DNA of 64,000 bases from DIGJ01 sp041821315 (GCA_041821315.1 JBGUEO010000001.1:372001-436000); one strand, 5' to 3'. Shown: positions 44,518-52,893, counted from the stretch's first letter. Numbers and translations are program-made. Notes: generated by a model not told the origin, from the sequence alone.

Positions 44518-45744
44518 ATGAGAAAGAAACCGGAATTGTTGATACCATCTAGTAGCTTGGAAGTTTTAAAGATTGCAGTAACTTATGGTGCAGATGCGGT
44601 ATATATTGGTGGAGACATGTATGGCTTACGTGCAAAAGCAAAAAACTTTTCGATGGAAGAAATGCAAGAAGGTATTGAATTTGCACATCAACATGATAAA
44701 AAAGTGTATGTTACCGCAAATATCACAGCACACAATAACGATTTAAAAGGTGTCACTGCGTATTTTCAAGATTTAAAAAAAATCAAACCAGATGCGCTCA
44801 TTATTTCAGATCCAGGCGTGTTTAATATTGCCAAAGAAGTATGCCCAGAAATTGATGTGCATATCAGTACACAGGCAAATAATGTAAATTATGCAACCTA
44901 TCGTTTTTGGCAAGGGTTAGGAGCGACACGCGTTGTTTCTGCCAGAGAATTGTCAATTGAGGAAATCGGTGAAATTCGAAAAAATATTCCAGAGGACTTA
45001 GAAATTGAAACCTTTGTGCATGGTGCAATGTGTATTTCGTATTCTGGAAGATGCCTGCTTAGTAACTACTTTACAGGGAGAGATGCTAATTTGGGTGCTT
45101 GTACACATCCATGCCGTTGGAAATATTATATATCAGAGGAAAATAGACCTGGCGAATATATGCCAATTGAGGAAAATGAGCGTGGGACATATATTTTTAA
45201 TTCCAAGGATTTATGTATGATCGAGCATATTCCAGATATCATCCATGCAGGAATTGATAGTTTAAAAATAGAAGGAAGAATGAAAACAGCACTTTATGTG
45301 GCAACCGTTGCGAGAACATATCGTCAGGCAATTGATGATTACTTTGAAGATCCATCACGATATGAAAAAAATGTGTCGTATTATAAAGATGAAATTTCAA
45401 AGTGCACATATCGACAGTTTACAACTGGTTTCTTTTATGGACCTACCACGCATGAAGCACAAATATATGATAATAATACGTACATCAAAGAATATACTTA
45501 CTTAGGGATCATTTTGGGAAAAACAAAGAATGGATACTATGAATTGGAACAAAAAAACAAATTTTTCAAAGGGGAAATGATTGAAGTAATGAAGCCAGAT
45601 GGGCAAAATATTGCAGTTAAAGTACTCCATATTTTTGACGAAGAAGGAATTGAAATGGAATCTTGCCCACATCCAAAGCAAAAAATTTCGGTTGATTTGG
45701 GATGTATGCTTGAAACTTATGATTTATTAAGAAGAAAAGAATAG
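44518..45744 (+). CDS. trhP: U32-family protein, tRNA 5-hydroxyuridine synthesis (TrhP)
   Basis: A 408-residue protein annotated as U32 peptidase; this clade is required for prephenate-dependent U34 hydroxylation in tRNA. It has AVYIGGDMYGLRAKAKNFS, the U32 signature FVHGAMCISYSGRCLLSNY, then CTHPCRW, with cysteines typical of an iron-sulfur site, and a C-terminal small domain. Bacillus often has two adjacent copies (yrrN, yrrO); only one is here. Last gene before a terminator that overlaps sigK. Confidence 0.9.
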   Translation: MRKKPELLIPSSSLEVLKIAVTYGADAVYIGGDMYGLRAKAKNFSMEEMQEGIEFAHQHDKKVYVTANITAHNNDLKGVTAYFQDLKKIKPDALIISDPGVFNIAKEVCPEIDVHISTQANNVNYATYRFWQGLGATRVVSARELSIEEIGEIRKNIPEDLEIETFVHGAMCISYSGRCLLSNYFTGRDANLGACTHPCRWKYYISEENRPGEYMPIEENERGTYIFNSKDLCMIEHIPDIIHAGIDSLKIEGRMKTALYVATVARTYRQAIDDYFEDPSRYEKNVSYYKDEISKCTYRQFTTGFFYGPTTHEAQIYDNNTYIKEYTYLGIILGKTKNGYYELEQKNKFFKGEMIEVMKPDGQNIAVKVLHIFDEEGIEMESCPHPKQKISVDLGCMLETYDLLRRKE

Positions 45745-45765
45745 AAGTGGAAAGGCACGAAAGGA

Positions 45766-45815
45766 AGCATCGTAGCATAAACTGTTAAAAAGCGTTTATG
45801 TTGGGGTGCTTTTTT
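45766..45815 (+). terminator. Terminator of the trhP operon overlapping the sigK start region
   Basis: The 5' arm 45766-45782 (AGCATCGTAGCATAAAC) pairs with the 3' arm 45794-45810 at 16 of 17 positions, including four G-U pairs, around an 11-base loop; a run of six Ts (45810-45815) follows. The 3' arm contains GGGGTG, the only ribosome binding site for sigK, and the T-run overlaps its start codon. Confidence 0.8.
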
Positions 45816-46452
45816 GTTTAAATCATTTCCAAAGCCATTAAGCACCAAGGAAGAACAGACATATCTTTTGAAATTAAAAGAAGGTAGTAGGGAAGCAAGG
45901 GAGATATTAATTGAACGTAATCTTCGTCTAGTAGCACATATTGTTAAGAAATATAGTTCACTAGATAAGGATATCGATGATTTGATTTCCATTGGTACAA
46001 TTGGTCTGATTAAGGCAATTGACAGCTTTGACATGGATAAAGGGATTCGTCTTGCCACATATGCGTCACGCTGCATTGACAATGAACTTCTAATGTTACT
46101 TCGTAGTGGAAAGAAACAGGGAAGAGAAGTCTATCTGTATGAACCAATTGGTGCGGATAAAGAAGGAAATGAAATCAATCTTCTGGATGTAATTGAATCG
46201 CAGAACGAGGACATTGTTGCATTAATGGAACTTGAAGAAAACATTAAAAAGCTCTATCAATATATTGAGTCGGCACTTGATGAGAGAGAGCAATGCATTG
46301 TTAACTTACGATACGGTCTTCATGGATCAGAGGAGATTACACAGCGGCAAATTGCTGAAAAAATGGGAATTAGCAGAAGTTATGTTTCCCGCATTGAAAA
46401 GAAGGCTATTTCAAAACTAAAGGATTGTTATTGTCAAAAGAAAAAACATTAG
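45814..46452 (+). CDS. sigK: Sporulation sigma factor SigK (no pro-sequence)
   Basis: A 212-residue sigma-70 family factor for late mother-cell genes. Region 2 has NLRLVAHIVKKYS, DDLISIGTIGLIKAI and RLATYASRCIDNELLM; region 4 has LRYGLHG and RQIAEKMGISRSYVSRIEKKA. FPKPLS near the N-terminus matches SigK just after its cleavage site, but only about 5 residues precede it, so the 20-residue pro-sequence of Bacillus is absent, as reported for some clostridia. The gene is uninterrupted, with no skin element. The start is TTG at 45814 after GGGGTG. Confidence 0.9.
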   Translation: MFKSFPKPLSTKEEQTYLLKLKEGSREAREILIERNLRLVAHIVKKYSSLDKDIDDLISIGTIGLIKAIDSFDMDKGIRLATYASRCIDNELLMLLRSGKKQGREVYLYEPIGADKEGNEINLLDVIESQNEDIVALMELEENIKKLYQYIESALDEREQCIVNLRYGLHGSEEITQRQIAEKMGISRSYVSRIEKKAISKLKDCYCQKKKH

Positions 46453-46561
46453 GAAGTATTTTGGAAAATTATAAAGATGACATTTTCTTGCGCCAATATC
46501 TTCCATTCGGTAAAATAAAAAATAGAAGTAATGGGAAAATGAGTTTTGGGGGAAATGTCAT

Positions 46562-47494
46562 ATGCTAAGAAATTTGCCAATTGGGAACGACCAGTTTCAA
46601 AAAATACGTGAGAAAAATGCATATTATGCAGATAAAACACTTATGATAAAAGATTTTATAGAATTTCAAGATGAAGTAGCACTGATTACCCGTCCACCTC
46701 ACTTTGGGAAAACACTAAATATGACGATGCTACGAGAATTTTTTGATATTACAAAACAGAGTGAAACAATATTTGAAGGATTGTCAATTATGAAAACGGA
46801 ATATAAGGATATGATAAATACCGTACCTGTAATTTATTTCTCGTTTAAAGATTGCTGTGGAGTAAAAGAGGAAACCCTTCGAAAAATGTTAGCAAGAGAA
46901 TTATTAAAGGAATATGAACATTATAATAAAATATTTGATGATAAACTAGATAGAAATAATGTCTATGTAGAAATATTCAATCGAATCTTTGTGCAGTTAA
47001 AAGATGGAACAATCCAATTTGATGATTTGGCAATCAGTATGGAGCATCTAATACATATGGTCGCGGAGTACTATCAGATACGGCCAATTTTATTAATTGA
47101 TGAATATGACCAACCGATGATTACGAGTAGTGAACATGGTTATTATAAAACATTAAAAGAGTTCTTTTCTATTTTTTATGGTTCCGTTTTAAAGGGAAAT
47201 AAATTTTTAGAGCAAGCACTGTTAGTTGGAATACAGCAGAGAGTAAAAGACAATATATTATTAAAGCTTAATAATGTACAAATTTACACGATGTCTGATA
47301 AAAAATATTCTTCTTATTTTGGATTGTCAGAAGAAGAGGCAAGAGAATTGCTTACATATTATGGATTAGAATTTAATGAGGAAGAACCAGAAATGTATGA
47401 AGATAGTTTATTTTTAGGAATACAACGCTATAATCCTTGGTCGGTAATACAATATGCGATAAAGAACAAGCCAATTACTACAGTATCTATTTAA
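46562..47494 (+). CDS. Truncated AAA-ATPase-like protein (PF09820 type, C-terminal nuclease-like domain missing)
   Basis: 310 residues of a family common in anaerobes: the start (LPIGNDQFQKIREKNAYYADKT), P-loop RPPHFGKTLNMTM and Walker-B ILLIDEYDQPM are clear. Full-length relatives continue past YNPWS into a PD-(D/E)XK-like domain (DUF1703) and reach about 520-560 residues. Here the frame stops about 18 residues after NPWS, and the segment normally reading like WYDGYRFG is shortened. The sequence beyond is extremely A-rich and non-coding. Probably a decaying gene. GGGGG before the ATG. Confidence 0.82.
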   Translation: MLRNLPIGNDQFQKIREKNAYYADKTLMIKDFIEFQDEVALITRPPHFGKTLNMTMLREFFDITKQSETIFEGLSIMKTEYKDMINTVPVIYFSFKDCCGVKEETLRKMLARELLKEYEHYNKIFDDKLDRNNVYVEIFNRIFVQLKDGTIQFDDLAISMEHLIHMVAEYYQIRPILLIDEYDQPMITSSEHGYYKTLKEFFSIFYGSVLKGNKFLEQALLVGIQQRVKDNILLKLNNVQIYTMSDKKYSSYFGLSEEEARELLTYYGLEFNEEEPEMYEDSLFLGIQRYNPWSVIQYAIKNKPITTVSI

Positions 47495-47678
47495 AATGAT
47501 AAAAATGAGAAAAATTTAACAAAATAATTGCGATAAAAAAAGAAAATATTTTCTCAATCAACAAAAAACAATAAAAACAGAAAAATAAATAAAAAAAACA
47601 AATGAAAATATAGAAATAACGCATAAAACTTTAAAAATTACTTTTAAAAAAAATATATAAAAAAAATTAAAAAACATA
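47495..47678. other. Extremely A-rich non-coding spacer
   Basis: About 180 bases at roughly 85-90 percent A+T, dominated by A-runs on the plus strand, with no open frame, hairpin or repeat that I can support. It directly precedes the alcohol dehydrogenase promoter and could act as an UP element or intrinsically curved DNA. Confidence 0.7.
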
Positions 47679-47707
47679 TTGTGTTAAAACTTTAACGGTG
47701 TTATAAT
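47679..47707 (+). promoter_or_regulatory. ADH promoter with candidate Rex operator
   Basis: TTGTGT (47679-47684), 17-base spacer, TATAAT (47702-47707). GTGTTAA-AACT-TTAACGG (47681-47698) fills the spacer and matches 11 of 14 positions of the clostridial Rex consensus TTGTTAA-N4-TTAACAA. Rex would repress when NADH/NAD is low. Inferred from motif and target. Confidence 0.65.
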
Positions 47708-47748
47708 ACTCCTTGTAAATGAAATATTTTTATAGGAGGATAAAAAAC

Positions 47749-48921
47749 ATGATGCGTTTTACTTTACCAAGAGATATGTACTACGGAAAAGGTGCCCTTG
47801 AACAATTAAAAAATTTACCAGGTAAAAAAGCAATATTAGTGCTCGGCGGCGGCTCTATGAAAAAGTTTGGCTTTTTGGATAAAGCATTAGCATATTTAAA
47901 AGAAGCTGGGATAGAAACGCAACTTTTTGAAAATGTAGAACCAGATCCATCCGTTGAAACAGTAATGAAGGGTGCAGCTGCGATGAGAGAATTTCAACCA
48001 GATTGGATAATATCCATGGGTGGCGGCTCTCCTATTGATGCAGCAAAAGCTATGTGGGTGTTTTATGAATATCCAGAAACAACATTTGAAGAAATTATTC
48101 AGCCATTCTCCTTCCCTACGTTAAGACAAAAGGCTAAATTTTTAGCAATTCCATCAACATCCGGAACGGCAACGGAAGTAACTGCATTTTCAGTTATTAC
48201 GGACTATGCAAAAGGAATCAAATATCCGTTGGCCGATTTTAATATAACACCAGATATTGCAATTGTTGATCCTGAACTTGCTGAAACAATGCCACCTACT
48301 TTAACGGCACATACAGGTATGGATGCATTGACACATGCAATCGAAGCATATGTATCTACATTAAATAGTCCGTTTACGGATCCACTTGCAATAAAAGCAA
48401 TTCAGATGGTATTTGAATATCTTCCAGATTCTTATAAAGGAAATATGGATGCCAGAGAACAAATGCATTATGCACAATGTTTAGCAGGACAAGCTTTTTC
48501 GAATGCTTTACTGGGAATTGTACATTCCATGGCGCATAAGACAGGGGCGGCTTTTTCAACAGGACACATTCCTCATGGATGTGCAAACGCAATATATCTA
48601 CCATATGTCATTAAATTTAATGCAAAAAATGCAGAAGAACGTTATGCTCAAATTGCAAGAAGCGTTGGAATTACCGGCAACGACGCTGAATGTGTAACAA
48701 AACTTTGTGATAAGATTGATACGTATAATAAGAACTTTGGAATTCCAAAAACATTGAAAGAGTTTGGCATCAATGAAGAAGAATTCAAAGAGAAAATTGC
48801 TGAAATCTCTGAACTGGCAATAGGAGATGCATGTACAGGATCAAATCCTCGACCAATCACACCTGCAGAAATGGAACAATTATTTACCTGTATATATTAT
48901 GGAACCAAAGTAGATTTCTAA
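47749..48921 (+). CDS. Iron-containing (type III) alcohol dehydrogenase
   Basis: A 390-residue group III dehydrogenase. The N-terminal nucleotide domain has LVLGGGSMKKFG and SMGGGSPIDAAKAMW, and the C-terminal helical domain has the metal site (TGMDALTHAIEAYVS, GIVHSMAHKTGA, TGHIPHGCANA with the conserved His ligands). Likely roles are NAD(P)H-dependent reduction of acetaldehyde, butyraldehyde or a similar aldehyde in fermentation; the substrate is not decidable. ATG 47749 follows TAGGAGG. Own promoter with a Rex-like site and a strong terminator: a single-gene unit. Confidence 0.93.
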   Translation: MMRFTLPRDMYYGKGALEQLKNLPGKKAILVLGGGSMKKFGFLDKALAYLKEAGIETQLFENVEPDPSVETVMKGAAAMREFQPDWIISMGGGSPIDAAKAMWVFYEYPETTFEEIIQPFSFPTLRQKAKFLAIPSTSGTATEVTAFSVITDYAKGIKYPLADFNITPDIAIVDPELAETMPPTLTAHTGMDALTHAIEAYVSTLNSPFTDPLAIKAIQMVFEYLPDSYKGNMDAREQMHYAQCLAGQAFSNALLGIVHSMAHKTGAAFSTGHIPHGCANAIYLPYVIKFNAKNAEERYAQIARSVGITGNDAECVTKLCDKIDTYNKNFGIPKTLKEFGINEEEFKEKIAEISELAIGDACTGSNPRPITPAEMEQLFTCIYYGTKVDF

Positions 48922-48960
48922 CCAGAACAAGTAAAAAGATAACCTATTTATAATAGAATA

Positions 48961-48996
48961 CCCTACACCAAAGTGTTTGCTTGGTGTAGGGCATTT
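48961..48996 (+). terminator. Intrinsic terminator of the alcohol dehydrogenase gene
   Basis: CCCTACACCAA (48961-48971) and TTGGTGTAGGG (48981-48991), 9-base loop, then CATTTT. Confidence 0.92.
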
Positions 48997-49069
48997 TCGT
49001 TCATATTCAAAAAAAACCACGAATATACAAAAATATGTAGTATTACAAACTTATGTTCTGAAAATTGGC

Positions 49070-49098
49070 TTGCCTAAGTTTTAATGTAATGCTATAAT
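49070..49098 (+). promoter_or_regulatory. nfnAB promoter
   Basis: TTGCCT (49070-49075), 17-base spacer, TATAAT (49093-49098), about 48 bases before nfnA. Confidence 0.7.
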
Positions 49099-49146
49099 AT
49101 TGTTTGATATTCAAAGAGATCAGGAAAAAATTATGGAGGAATTAGG

Positions 49147-50037
49147 ATGTTTAAAATCGTAAAGAAAGAAAACTTGTCTGATAAGATTTATCTGTTAGAC
49201 ATAGAAGCACCCAGAGTAGCAAAACACTGCTATCCAGGACAGTTTGTTATAGTAAAGATAGATGAATTAGGCGAAAGAATCCCTTTAACAATATGTGATT
49301 ATGATAGAGAACAAGGAACGGTTACAATAGTATTTCAAGCAGTAGGTTCCTCAACTGAGAAAATGAAGAATCTGGATGTCGGAGACTATATGCGTGATTT
49401 TGTGGGACCACTTGGTAACCCATCTGAATTAATAGAAGAAGATTCAGAAGAATTAAAGAAAAAGAGTATTTTATTTGTAGCAGGTGGAGTTGGAACAGCA
49501 CCTGTGTATCCACAGGTTAAATGGATGAAACAAAATGGTTATAAGGTAGATGTTATCATTGGAGCTAGAAATAAAAGTCTTATTATTCTAGAAGAAGAGA
49601 TGAAACAATGGTCGGAGCATGTATATGTGGCAACCGATGATGGATCTTATGGATTTAAGGGAAATGTAAATGATAAAATTAAGGATTTAATAAATAACGA
49701 AGGCAAGCATTATGACTTGGTCGTAGCGATAGGTCCTATTATTATGATGAAATTTGTAAGTATATTAACAAAAGAATTGGGAATACCTACGGTTGTTAGT
49801 ATGAATCCAATTATGGTAGACGGTACTGGTATGTGTGGTGCTTGTCGGTTAACAGTCGGAAATGAAATAAAATTTGCATGTGTGGATGGACCAGAATTTG
49901 ATGGACACTTAGTTGATTTTGATGAATCCATGAAGCGGCAGCAAATGTATAAAACGGAGGAAGGCAGGGCTGTGTTGAAGGTGCAGGAAGGTGATACACA
50001 CCATGGTGGATGCGGAAATTGCGGAGGTGATGAATAA
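49147..50037 (+). CDS. nfnA: NfnA: NADH-dependent reduced ferredoxin:NADP oxidoreductase, FAD/NAD subunit
   Basis: A 296-residue subunit of the ferredoxin-NADP reductase superfamily (also called sulfide dehydrogenase beta or dihydroorotate dehydrogenase electron-transfer-like). The FAD domain (about 1-100) has RIPLTICDYD; the NAD domain has VAGGVGTAPVYPQ; a [2Fe-2S] site has MCGACRLT plus FACVDGPEFDGH. With NfnB it forms the cytoplasmic electron-bifurcating transhydrogenase linking NADH, NADPH and ferredoxin. The tail has an unusual CGNCGGDE. It overlaps nfnB by one base (TAATG). Strong GGAGG. Confidence 0.92.
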   Translation: MFKIVKKENLSDKIYLLDIEAPRVAKHCYPGQFVIVKIDELGERIPLTICDYDREQGTVTIVFQAVGSSTEKMKNLDVGDYMRDFVGPLGNPSELIEEDSEELKKKSILFVAGGVGTAPVYPQVKWMKQNGYKVDVIIGARNKSLIILEEEMKQWSEHVYVATDDGSYGFKGNVNDKIKDLINNEGKHYDLVVAIGPIIMMKFVSILTKELGIPTVVSMNPIMVDGTGMCGACRLTVGNEIKFACVDGPEFDGHLVDFDESMKRQQMYKTEEGRAVLKVQEGDTHHGGCGNCGGDE

Positions 50038-51425
50038 TGGAAGTTGATGTGTTAAAAAGGATTCCTGTAAGGGAACAAGAACCAAAGGTTCGAGCAAAAA
50101 ACTTTGATGAAGTATGCTTAGGATATAATGAAGAAGAAGCAATGGCTGAGGCAAGTCGTTGTCTTAAATGTAAAAATGCAAAATGTATTACGGGATGTCC
50201 AGTTTCGATTGATATTCCTGGTTTTATTAAAGAAGTTGCAGAAGGAAATTTTGAACAAGCCTATCATGTCATTAATAAATATTCAGCACTTCCTGCTGTA
50301 TGCGGACGTGTATGTCCACAAGAATCGCAATGTGAACGTCATTGTATTCGTGGAATAAAAGGGGAAGCAATATCAATTGGAAAATTAGAACGTTTTGTTG
50401 CTGATTGGGCAAAACTGCATGAAATTAAACCAAAAGCTCCAGAGACGGTTAATGGAAAAAAAGTTGCGGTTATTGGCTCAGGTCCTGCAGGCCTTACGTG
50501 TGCAGGTGATTTAGCTAAGCTTGGGTATGATGTGACTATTTTTGAAGCATTGCATGAAGCAGGAGGAGTGCTTTCGTATGGTATTCCAGAATTTCGTCTT
50601 CCAAAGAATGATGTTGTTCAGCCTGAAATTGATAATGTGAAAGCATTAGGAGTGAAGATCGAGACGAATGTGGTTATTGGTAAGGCAACTACAGTCGATG
50701 AATTAATGGAAGAAGAAGGATTTGATGCAGTTTTCATTGGCTCTGGAGCGGGGTTACCTATGTTTATGGGGATTGCTGGTGAGAATGCAAATGGAGTATT
50801 TTCTGCCAATGAATACTTAACTCGTTCCAACCTTATGAAAGCATTTCTCAGCGAATATGATACACCAATTGCAGCGGGTAAAAAAGTTGCAGTAGTAGGC
50901 GGTGGTAATGTTGCGATGGATGCTGCTAGAACGGCACTTCGTCTTGGAGCTCAAGTACATGTTGTATATCGCAGAAGTGAAGAAGAACTTCCAGCTAGAA
51001 TGGAAGAGGTGCATCATGCAAAAGAAGAAGGAATTATTTTTAATCTCTTGACTAATCCAACTAAAATATTGGTAGATGAAAATGGATGGGTAAAGGGAAT
51101 GACTTGTATAAAAATGGAGCTTGGTGAGGCAGATGAGTCTGGAAGAAGAAAGCCTGTAGTAATTCCTGGATCAGAGTTTGACTTAGAGCTGGATACGGTT
51201 ATTATGTCTCTTGGGACTAGCCCAAATCCGTTGATTGCTTCCACAACAAAAGGGCTCGAAGTAAACAAACGTAAATGTATCATTGCACAAGAAGAAGATG
51301 GCGCAACCACAAAAAATGGAGTTTATGCGGGGGGTGATGCAGTAACTGGTGCAGCAACCGTAATATTAGCAATGGGTGCAGGAAAAGCAGCTGCAAAAGG
51401 TATTCATGAATATTTAAGCAAATAA
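50037..51425 (+). CDS. nfnB: NfnB: FAD-containing subunit (glutamate synthase small-subunit-like)
   Basis: A 462-residue flavoprotein related to the GltD small subunit. The N-terminal ferredoxin-like region has two cysteine groups for [4Fe-4S] clusters (CLKCKNAKCITGCP and CGRVCPQESQCERHC), followed by two Rossmann folds (VAVIGSGPAGLTCAGDLA, VAVVGGGNVAMDAARTA) and GVYAGGDAVTGAATV. Automatic annotation often says glutamate synthase, but there is no gltB partner and nfnA is directly coupled, so NfnB is the better call. A terminator follows. Confidence 0.92.
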   Translation: MEVDVLKRIPVREQEPKVRAKNFDEVCLGYNEEEAMAEASRCLKCKNAKCITGCPVSIDIPGFIKEVAEGNFEQAYHVINKYSALPAVCGRVCPQESQCERHCIRGIKGEAISIGKLERFVADWAKLHEIKPKAPETVNGKKVAVIGSGPAGLTCAGDLAKLGYDVTIFEALHEAGGVLSYGIPEFRLPKNDVVQPEIDNVKALGVKIETNVVIGKATTVDELMEEEGFDAVFIGSGAGLPMFMGIAGENANGVFSANEYLTRSNLMKAFLSEYDTPIAAGKKVAVVGGGNVAMDAARTALRLGAQVHVVYRRSEEELPARMEEVHHAKEEGIIFNLLTNPTKILVDENGWVKGMTCIKMELGEADESGRRKPVVIPGSEFDLELDTVIMSLGTSPNPLIASTTKGLEVNKRKCIIAQEEDGATTKNGVYAGGDAVTGAATVILAMGAGKAAAKGIHEYLSK

Positions 51426-51455
51426 AATTGAAACGAATATTTAAATCTGATAACA

Positions 51456-51486
51456 AAAATCGAGTGATTCATCACTCGATTTTTCT
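51456..51486 (+). terminator. Intrinsic terminator of nfnAB
   Basis: ATCGAGTGA (51459-51467) and TCACTCGAT (51472-51480), TTCA loop, A-run before and TTTTTCTTG after. Confidence 0.92.
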
Positions 51487-51518
51487 TGTTTAGAAAATAG
51501 CTATTTTTACACAAAAGT

Positions 51519-51606
51519 AGAAAGACCCTTTGGGGGAGGGCCTTTCTGGGGATAAATGAGTATATATAATGAGGATGGAGTAATATATAATTATGCTCCT
51601 TTTTTT
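51519..51606 (+). other. Two further hairpins in the nfnB-gtrA intergenic region
   Basis: First: AGAAAG-A-CCC with GGG-C-CTTTCT (51519-51547), no T-run. Second: GGAG-TAAT with ATTA-TG-CTCC (51577-51599), followed by seven Ts, terminator-like. The remaining gap to the gtrA promoter (51607-51863) holds nothing I can assign. Confidence 0.55.
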
Positions 51607-51863
51607 GAAAGGAGTATAATATGTAGTGGGTTAAGATATTCAAGAAAAACATTATTTGTGAAAAAAATTGATTTAGCAATTGTTTCCCGGAATGAATTTC
51701 TTTGTTTATCTTATGTATTGAATTATAGAACATAAAAAGGAAAATGTCAACAACAAAATAACACAAATTATAAAAAAAATAAAAATAATTCGCAAAAGAG
51801 AATTTGCAGGCTTAAAATACCAATAAATACAGTAGAAAACGAAAATTTAACAGAAAAGAGTTG

Positions 51864-51892
51864 TTGAAACTACTTTCTAATATTGTTACAAT
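51864..51892 (+). promoter_or_regulatory. gtrA promoter
   Basis: TTGAAA (51864-51869), 17-base spacer, TACAAT (51887-51892), 28 bases before gtrA. Confidence 0.7.
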
Positions 51893-51920
51893 TAAAACGT
51901 AGAATGTGAGGAAATGAGAC

Positions 51921-52322
51921 ATGCAATTATTATTCAAAAAATTATGGAATCGAGAAGTAATTACTTACTTGATTGTAGGTGTAATTACAACTGCCATTAA
52001 TATTATCGTTTACCATATACTTTGCAATGAATGGGAACTAGAAAATCTAGTAGCAAATGTAGTTGCATGGGCAGTATCGGTATTATTTGCTTTTGTGGCA
52101 AATGATTGGATTGTTTTTTCAGCTAAATCAAAGAAAAATAGTCTTATAAAGCGTTGGATACAATTTATTGGTGCAAGAGTATTTTCTTTATTGATTGATG
52201 AAGCAGGTATGTTTCTTTTAGTAGATGCGCTCTCCATTAACAATTTGTTCTCTAAAGTGTGTATGAATGTAATTGTGGTTTTAATTAATTATATTTTAAG
52301 TAGATGGTATATTTTTCGCTAG
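51921..52322 (+). CDS. GtrA-family membrane protein
   Basis: A 133-residue protein with four predicted membrane helices (about 14-34, 42-62, 80-100, 105-128) and the family pattern YLIVGVITTAINIIVYH, then AWAVSVLFAFVANDWIVF. GtrA proteins are thought to flip polyprenyl-linked sugars or to assist wall-polysaccharide synthesis. No glycosyltransferase is next to it, so its role here is open. GAGGAA precedes the ATG; the next gene starts 11 bases later. Confidence 0.88.
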   Translation: MQLLFKKLWNREVITYLIVGVITTAINIIVYHILCNEWELENLVANVVAWAVSVLFAFVANDWIVFSAKSKKNSLIKRWIQFIGARVFSLLIDEAGMFLLVDALSINNLFSKVCMNVIVVLINYILSRWYIFR

Positions 52323-52333
52323 GAGGTGAGCAG

Positions 52334-52834
52334 TTGGAAATCGAAAAAAAATATCAAATAAAATATGTTCCAAATCAGTTTGAACAATATGAGAAAAAGG
52401 AAATTGAACAAGGATATCTTTGTGAAAGCCCAGTGGTTCGTATAAGAAAGAGTAATTCAAATTATATTCTAACATATAAATCTAAAATTGGTCTTTCAAA
52501 AACCGAAGGACAAAAAGCAAAGGTGTGCAATGAAGTTGAGGTTTTGTTGGATGAAAAAGGATTTGAACATTTAAAGCAAAAGATTGATGGACATTTGATT
52601 AAAAAGACACGTTATCTTATACCACTCACAAATAAGTTGGTTGCTGAGCTCGATGTCTTTCATGGATATCTCGAGGGACTTCAATTTGTGGAAGTTGAAT
52701 TTGAAAGTGAAGATGAGGTAGATTCTTTTGTCCCTCCCGAGTGGTTTGGTAAAGATGTAACATTTGACGAACGCTATGCAAATAAGAATTTAGCAATGGT
52801 TGATTCTTTATACGAAATGAAGTATAATAACTAA
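52334..52834 (+). CDS. CYTH-domain protein (triphosphate tunnel metalloenzyme)
   Basis: A 166-residue CYTH protein. The signature ExExK appears at the N-terminus as LEIEKKY, and charged strands line the tunnel (VRIRKSNSNYILTYKSK, CNEVEVLL, KKTRYLI, AELDVFHG, FVEVEFESE). Known activities in the family are tripolyphosphatase, thiamine triphosphatase or class IV adenylate cyclase; bacterial short forms are mostly tripolyphosphatases. The start is TTG at 52334 after AGGAGGTG, which puts the ExExK motif at residues 2-6. Confidence 0.9.
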   Translation: MEIEKKYQIKYVPNQFEQYEKKEIEQGYLCESPVVRIRKSNSNYILTYKSKIGLSKTEGQKAKVCNEVEVLLDEKGFEHLKQKIDGHLIKKTRYLIPLTNKLVAELDVFHGYLEGLQFVEVEFESEDEVDSFVPPEWFGKDVTFDERYANKNLAMVDSLYEMKYNN

Positions 52835-52893
52835 ATCTATTTAAATTGTCTTTGGGGAGAGACCTTTTATTTGAGTAAGTTGGGAGAATATAT

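Noticed and set aside
45814..46452. skin-like element or pro-sequence in sigK
   Set aside because: The gene is continuous, and the frame upstream of TTG 45814 lacks any start codon before a stop at 45778.
50037..51425. Glutamate synthase small subunit (gltD) as the product
   Set aside because: The fold is shared, but there is no large-subunit gene and the one-base overlap with an NfnA-type partner favours NfnB.
51404..51766. 120-codon minus-strand frame in the nfnB-gtrA gap
   Set aside because: It runs through the nfnAB terminator and two other hairpins, is Phe/Tyr/Ile-rich as expected from AT-rich DNA, and has no binding site.
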